A DNA stretch of 64,000 nt from positions 1 to 64,000 of the forward strand of contig JANDJL010000016.1 in assembly GCA_024330965.1 (NCBI GenBank), given 5' to 3'. The notes beneath the pieces are model-generated. The model was not told the DNA's origin and did not search any database. It saw only the letters and a list, made by a program, of their open reading frames with translations. This DNA comes from Nitrospira sp. GTDB taxonomy: Bacteria > Nitrospirota > Nitrospiria > Nitrospirales > Nitrospiraceae. The position numbers were made by a program, and so were the translations under genes. Each line of letters starts with the position of its first letter. Within the stretch, counting starts at the first letter, position 1. This document shows, piece by piece, positions 62,647 through 64,000 of the stretch.

Positions 62647-63135
62647 TTACAGCTTGTACCCGAATTGTCGCAGCAGCGCCTTTCGCGCAGCGACATCGGT
62701 CTCTTGTTCGATCCCTTTGGGTTTCAGACCGTCCACCACACCGAGAATCCCCCGCCCCTGCTCGGTCTCCGCAAGGATCACCTCCACCGGATTGGCAGTG
62801 GCGCAGTAAATATGACACACCTCGGGAACTTGGCGGATAGCCGGGAGCACGTTAATGGGATAGCAGTTTCTCAGCAGGATGAGGAAACTGTGCCCCGCTC
62901 CAATCGCCTGGGCATTGCCCCGTGCCAGCTCGATCAATTCCTGGTCTGTTCCGCTCCACCGGACGAGGCAGGGGCCCGACGATTCGCAGAAGGCCAAGCC
63001 GAACGCGATGTTCGGGACGGCTGTGACGAGCGCTTCGTGCAGGTCTTCGACCGTCTTGATAAAGTGAGCCTGGCCGAGAATCAGGTTCACCGCCTCAGGT
63101 TTCCGCACGGTAACCGCGATAATGTTCGGCGCCAT
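62647..63135 (-). CDS. Adenosine-specific kinase-like protein (PF04008)
   Basis: This 162-residue protein is of the adenosine-specific kinase family, mostly seen in archaea and thermophiles: NLILGQAHFIKTVEDLHEAL, AIGAGHSFLILLRNCYP and VCHIYCATANPVEVILAETE. The activity was named from one study and its biological role is not settled. GGGAGGAG lies nine bases before the ATG. It lies directly upstream of the LigD-type gene on the same strand. Confidence 0.88.
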   Translation of the reverse strand: MAPNIIAVTVRKPEAVNLILGQAHFIKTVEDLHEALVTAVPNIAFGLAFCESSGPCLVRWSGTDQELIELARGNAQAIGAGHSFLILLRNCYPINVLPAIRQVPEVCHIYCATANPVEVILAETEQGRGILGVVDGLKPKGIEQETDVAARKALLRQFGYKL

Positions 63136-63577
63136 GGCAATCGTCTCCTCCCTTCGTCATCCCCCGCACATCCGCTGCTCGGCTTCGTCGGGATTGTCAT
63201 TATGCCTCATTATGACGAGAATGATGGTGCCACAACATGACTGAGAAGCACCCGCGCCTCCGGCTGATGAAGACACGTCCCTCTCCATCGGGTGATCGCA
63301 CCGAAACACCGAAGTTCATCCAGCGCAACCACCATAGGCCTGTGTCCGTCCGCCTCGGTGTATGACTAAGCACCAGGCATGCCAGCAGACCTGGGCGATT
63401 CCGGCTCAGAGGCGGTGCGCCCCTCCCCTCCCAATCGTTCTACTGCATGGCTGTGAGTGAGCCTCGGCGTTTTTCTTTGAGAACAGGTCTCCACCGGTCC
63501 TAAAACGCCACAGATGCTCAATGGCAACTGTCGCATCAGGCCCCTTGATCGAATCATTGGTAAAAGATCTCTGCTGG
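63136..63577. other. Intergenic, no gene recognised
   Basis: This is the leader of the adenosine-kinase-like gene and a long stretch with no convincing frame, RNA gene or terminator. Confidence 0.4.
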
Positions 63578-63604
63578 TGGGGATGATACGATGGGGATGA
63601 TACG
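63578..63604. repeat. Tandem repeat
   Basis: TGGGGATGATACG occurs twice in tandem with a 14-base unit (63578-63591 and 63592-63604), just before a perfect palindrome. Confidence 0.6.
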
Positions 63605-63623
63605 TGGAAGGCTCTGCACCATA

Positions 63624-63643
63624 TCCCATGGGATCCCATGGGA
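63624..63643. repeat. Perfect 20-base palindrome
   Basis: TCCCATGGGA occurs twice in direct tandem, so the whole 20 bases (63624-63643) read the same on both strands. It resembles an operator or the site of a dimeric protein. Confidence 0.55.
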
Positions 63644-63687
63644 GACACAAAACAGGATTTCGAGAGAAGTGTTGCAGCATAAACACG

Positions 63688-63907
63688 CTCGCTCTTGTGT
63701 GAGCATCGGATCCGTCGACTGGCCGGGACCCGATCCGGTAACCCTCCAGTCGCCCGATTGGCTGGTTACCCCGCGCCTCCTCTCGAAGGGCTCGGTTTTA
63801 CGGCCGTGCCTACCAGCACCGGGAATGGATAGCGCGTACCCTGGACCAAGATCCCGCAACTGGCACGGAAGCGGTGCTCTCTTGCACGTTGGCTGCACAA
63901 GAGCGAG
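63688..63907. repeat. Long-range inverted repeat
   Basis: CTCGCTCTTGTG (63688-63699) and its exact complement CACAAGAGCGAG (63896-63907) are 196 bases apart. Between them GGTAACC (63737-63743) pairs with GGTTACC (63764-63770). The block could be a small non-autonomous element, but no target duplication was seen. Confidence 0.35.
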
Positions 63908-63976
63908 TCACGCATCCTGCGAGGTCGCTAGCCATCTTGAAGCTTCAGCCACCTCCTTTCGCTTAGAATGATAACC

Positions 63977-64000
63977 ATGCTCGACGGCGAATCAACCGCC
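63977..64000 (+). CDS. Possible start of a gene running off the window
   Basis: An ATG at 63977 opens a frame of eight codons to the window edge, with no strong ribosome-binding site. It may be the start of the next gene. Confidence 0.2.

Noticed and set aside
63591-63971. Plus-strand frame of 126 residues
   Set aside because: It crosses a tandem repeat, a palindrome and an inverted repeat and has no family pattern.
1-64000. tRNA, rRNA or CRISPR array
   Set aside because: No T-loop/acceptor combinations, rRNA stretches or regularly spaced repeats with unique spacers were found by eye. A covariance search would be the decisive test.

Overview
The window looks like chromosomal DNA of a Gram-negative bacterium, most plausibly a Nitrospira-like member of the Nitrospirota. 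This rests on the gene mix (a giant periplasmic multicopper oxidase with FGE-sulfatase-domain neighbours, stand-alone archaeal-type SAM synthetase, short glucan phosphorylase, two sigma-54 activators) and on the absence of the usual proteobacterial gene orders. It is an inference from content; no rRNA or tRNA gene was found to test it.

Layout. 1-1.2 kb: the end of an M28 peptidase and an unknown protein, each followed by a REP-like sequence. 1.5-15.1 kb: an export region on the minus strand, running from a lipoprotein adaptor through an RND pump, a TolC channel, a HlyD adaptor, a double-ATPase ABC protein and two ABC-2 permeases to a short glucan phosphorylase. 15.3-18 kb: a DUF2892 membrane peptide, a sulfide:quinone-oxidoreductase-like flavoprotein and a CopD-like membrane protein.

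17.9-33.9 kb is the most unusual part. It holds a 1647-residue MofA-type multicopper oxidase, two related exported proteins with conserved Met/His/Cys motifs, four exported FGE-sulfatase-domain proteins that lack one catalytic Cys, a HEAT-repeat protein, an S1C protease, a DUF4412-like protein and an unknown exported protein. Nearly all carry N-terminal signals, so this reads as a cell-envelope metal (possibly Mn or Cu) redox module. GC content looks lower here than in the flanks. 34.8-37.3 kb adds an unknown protein, a 2OG-Fe(II) oxygenase and an outer-membrane beta-barrel.

37.8-45 kb is a regulatory block: two sigma-54 activators, a PAS histidine kinase, a lone receiver, a membrane protein and a PepSY protein with a sigma-54-like promoter. 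45-49.5 kb has an acyl-activating/ACP/acyltransferase fusion and three envelope proteins, including a Pal-like lipoprotein. 49.8-52.3 kb is an archease-rtcB RNA-repair operon, also with a sigma-54-like promoter. 52.4-58 kb carries an APC permease, an exported Pcm, a radical SAM AmrS-type enzyme, an archaeal-type SAM synthetase and a DUF2459-like protein; a possible structured RNA lies between pcm and amrS. 58-63.1 kb has single metabolic genes (gamma carbonic anhydrase, DUF72, CapA, LigD-type phosphoesterase, adenosine-specific kinase), REPIN-like inverted repeats and a decayed transposase. The last 840 bases hold only repeats and palindromes.
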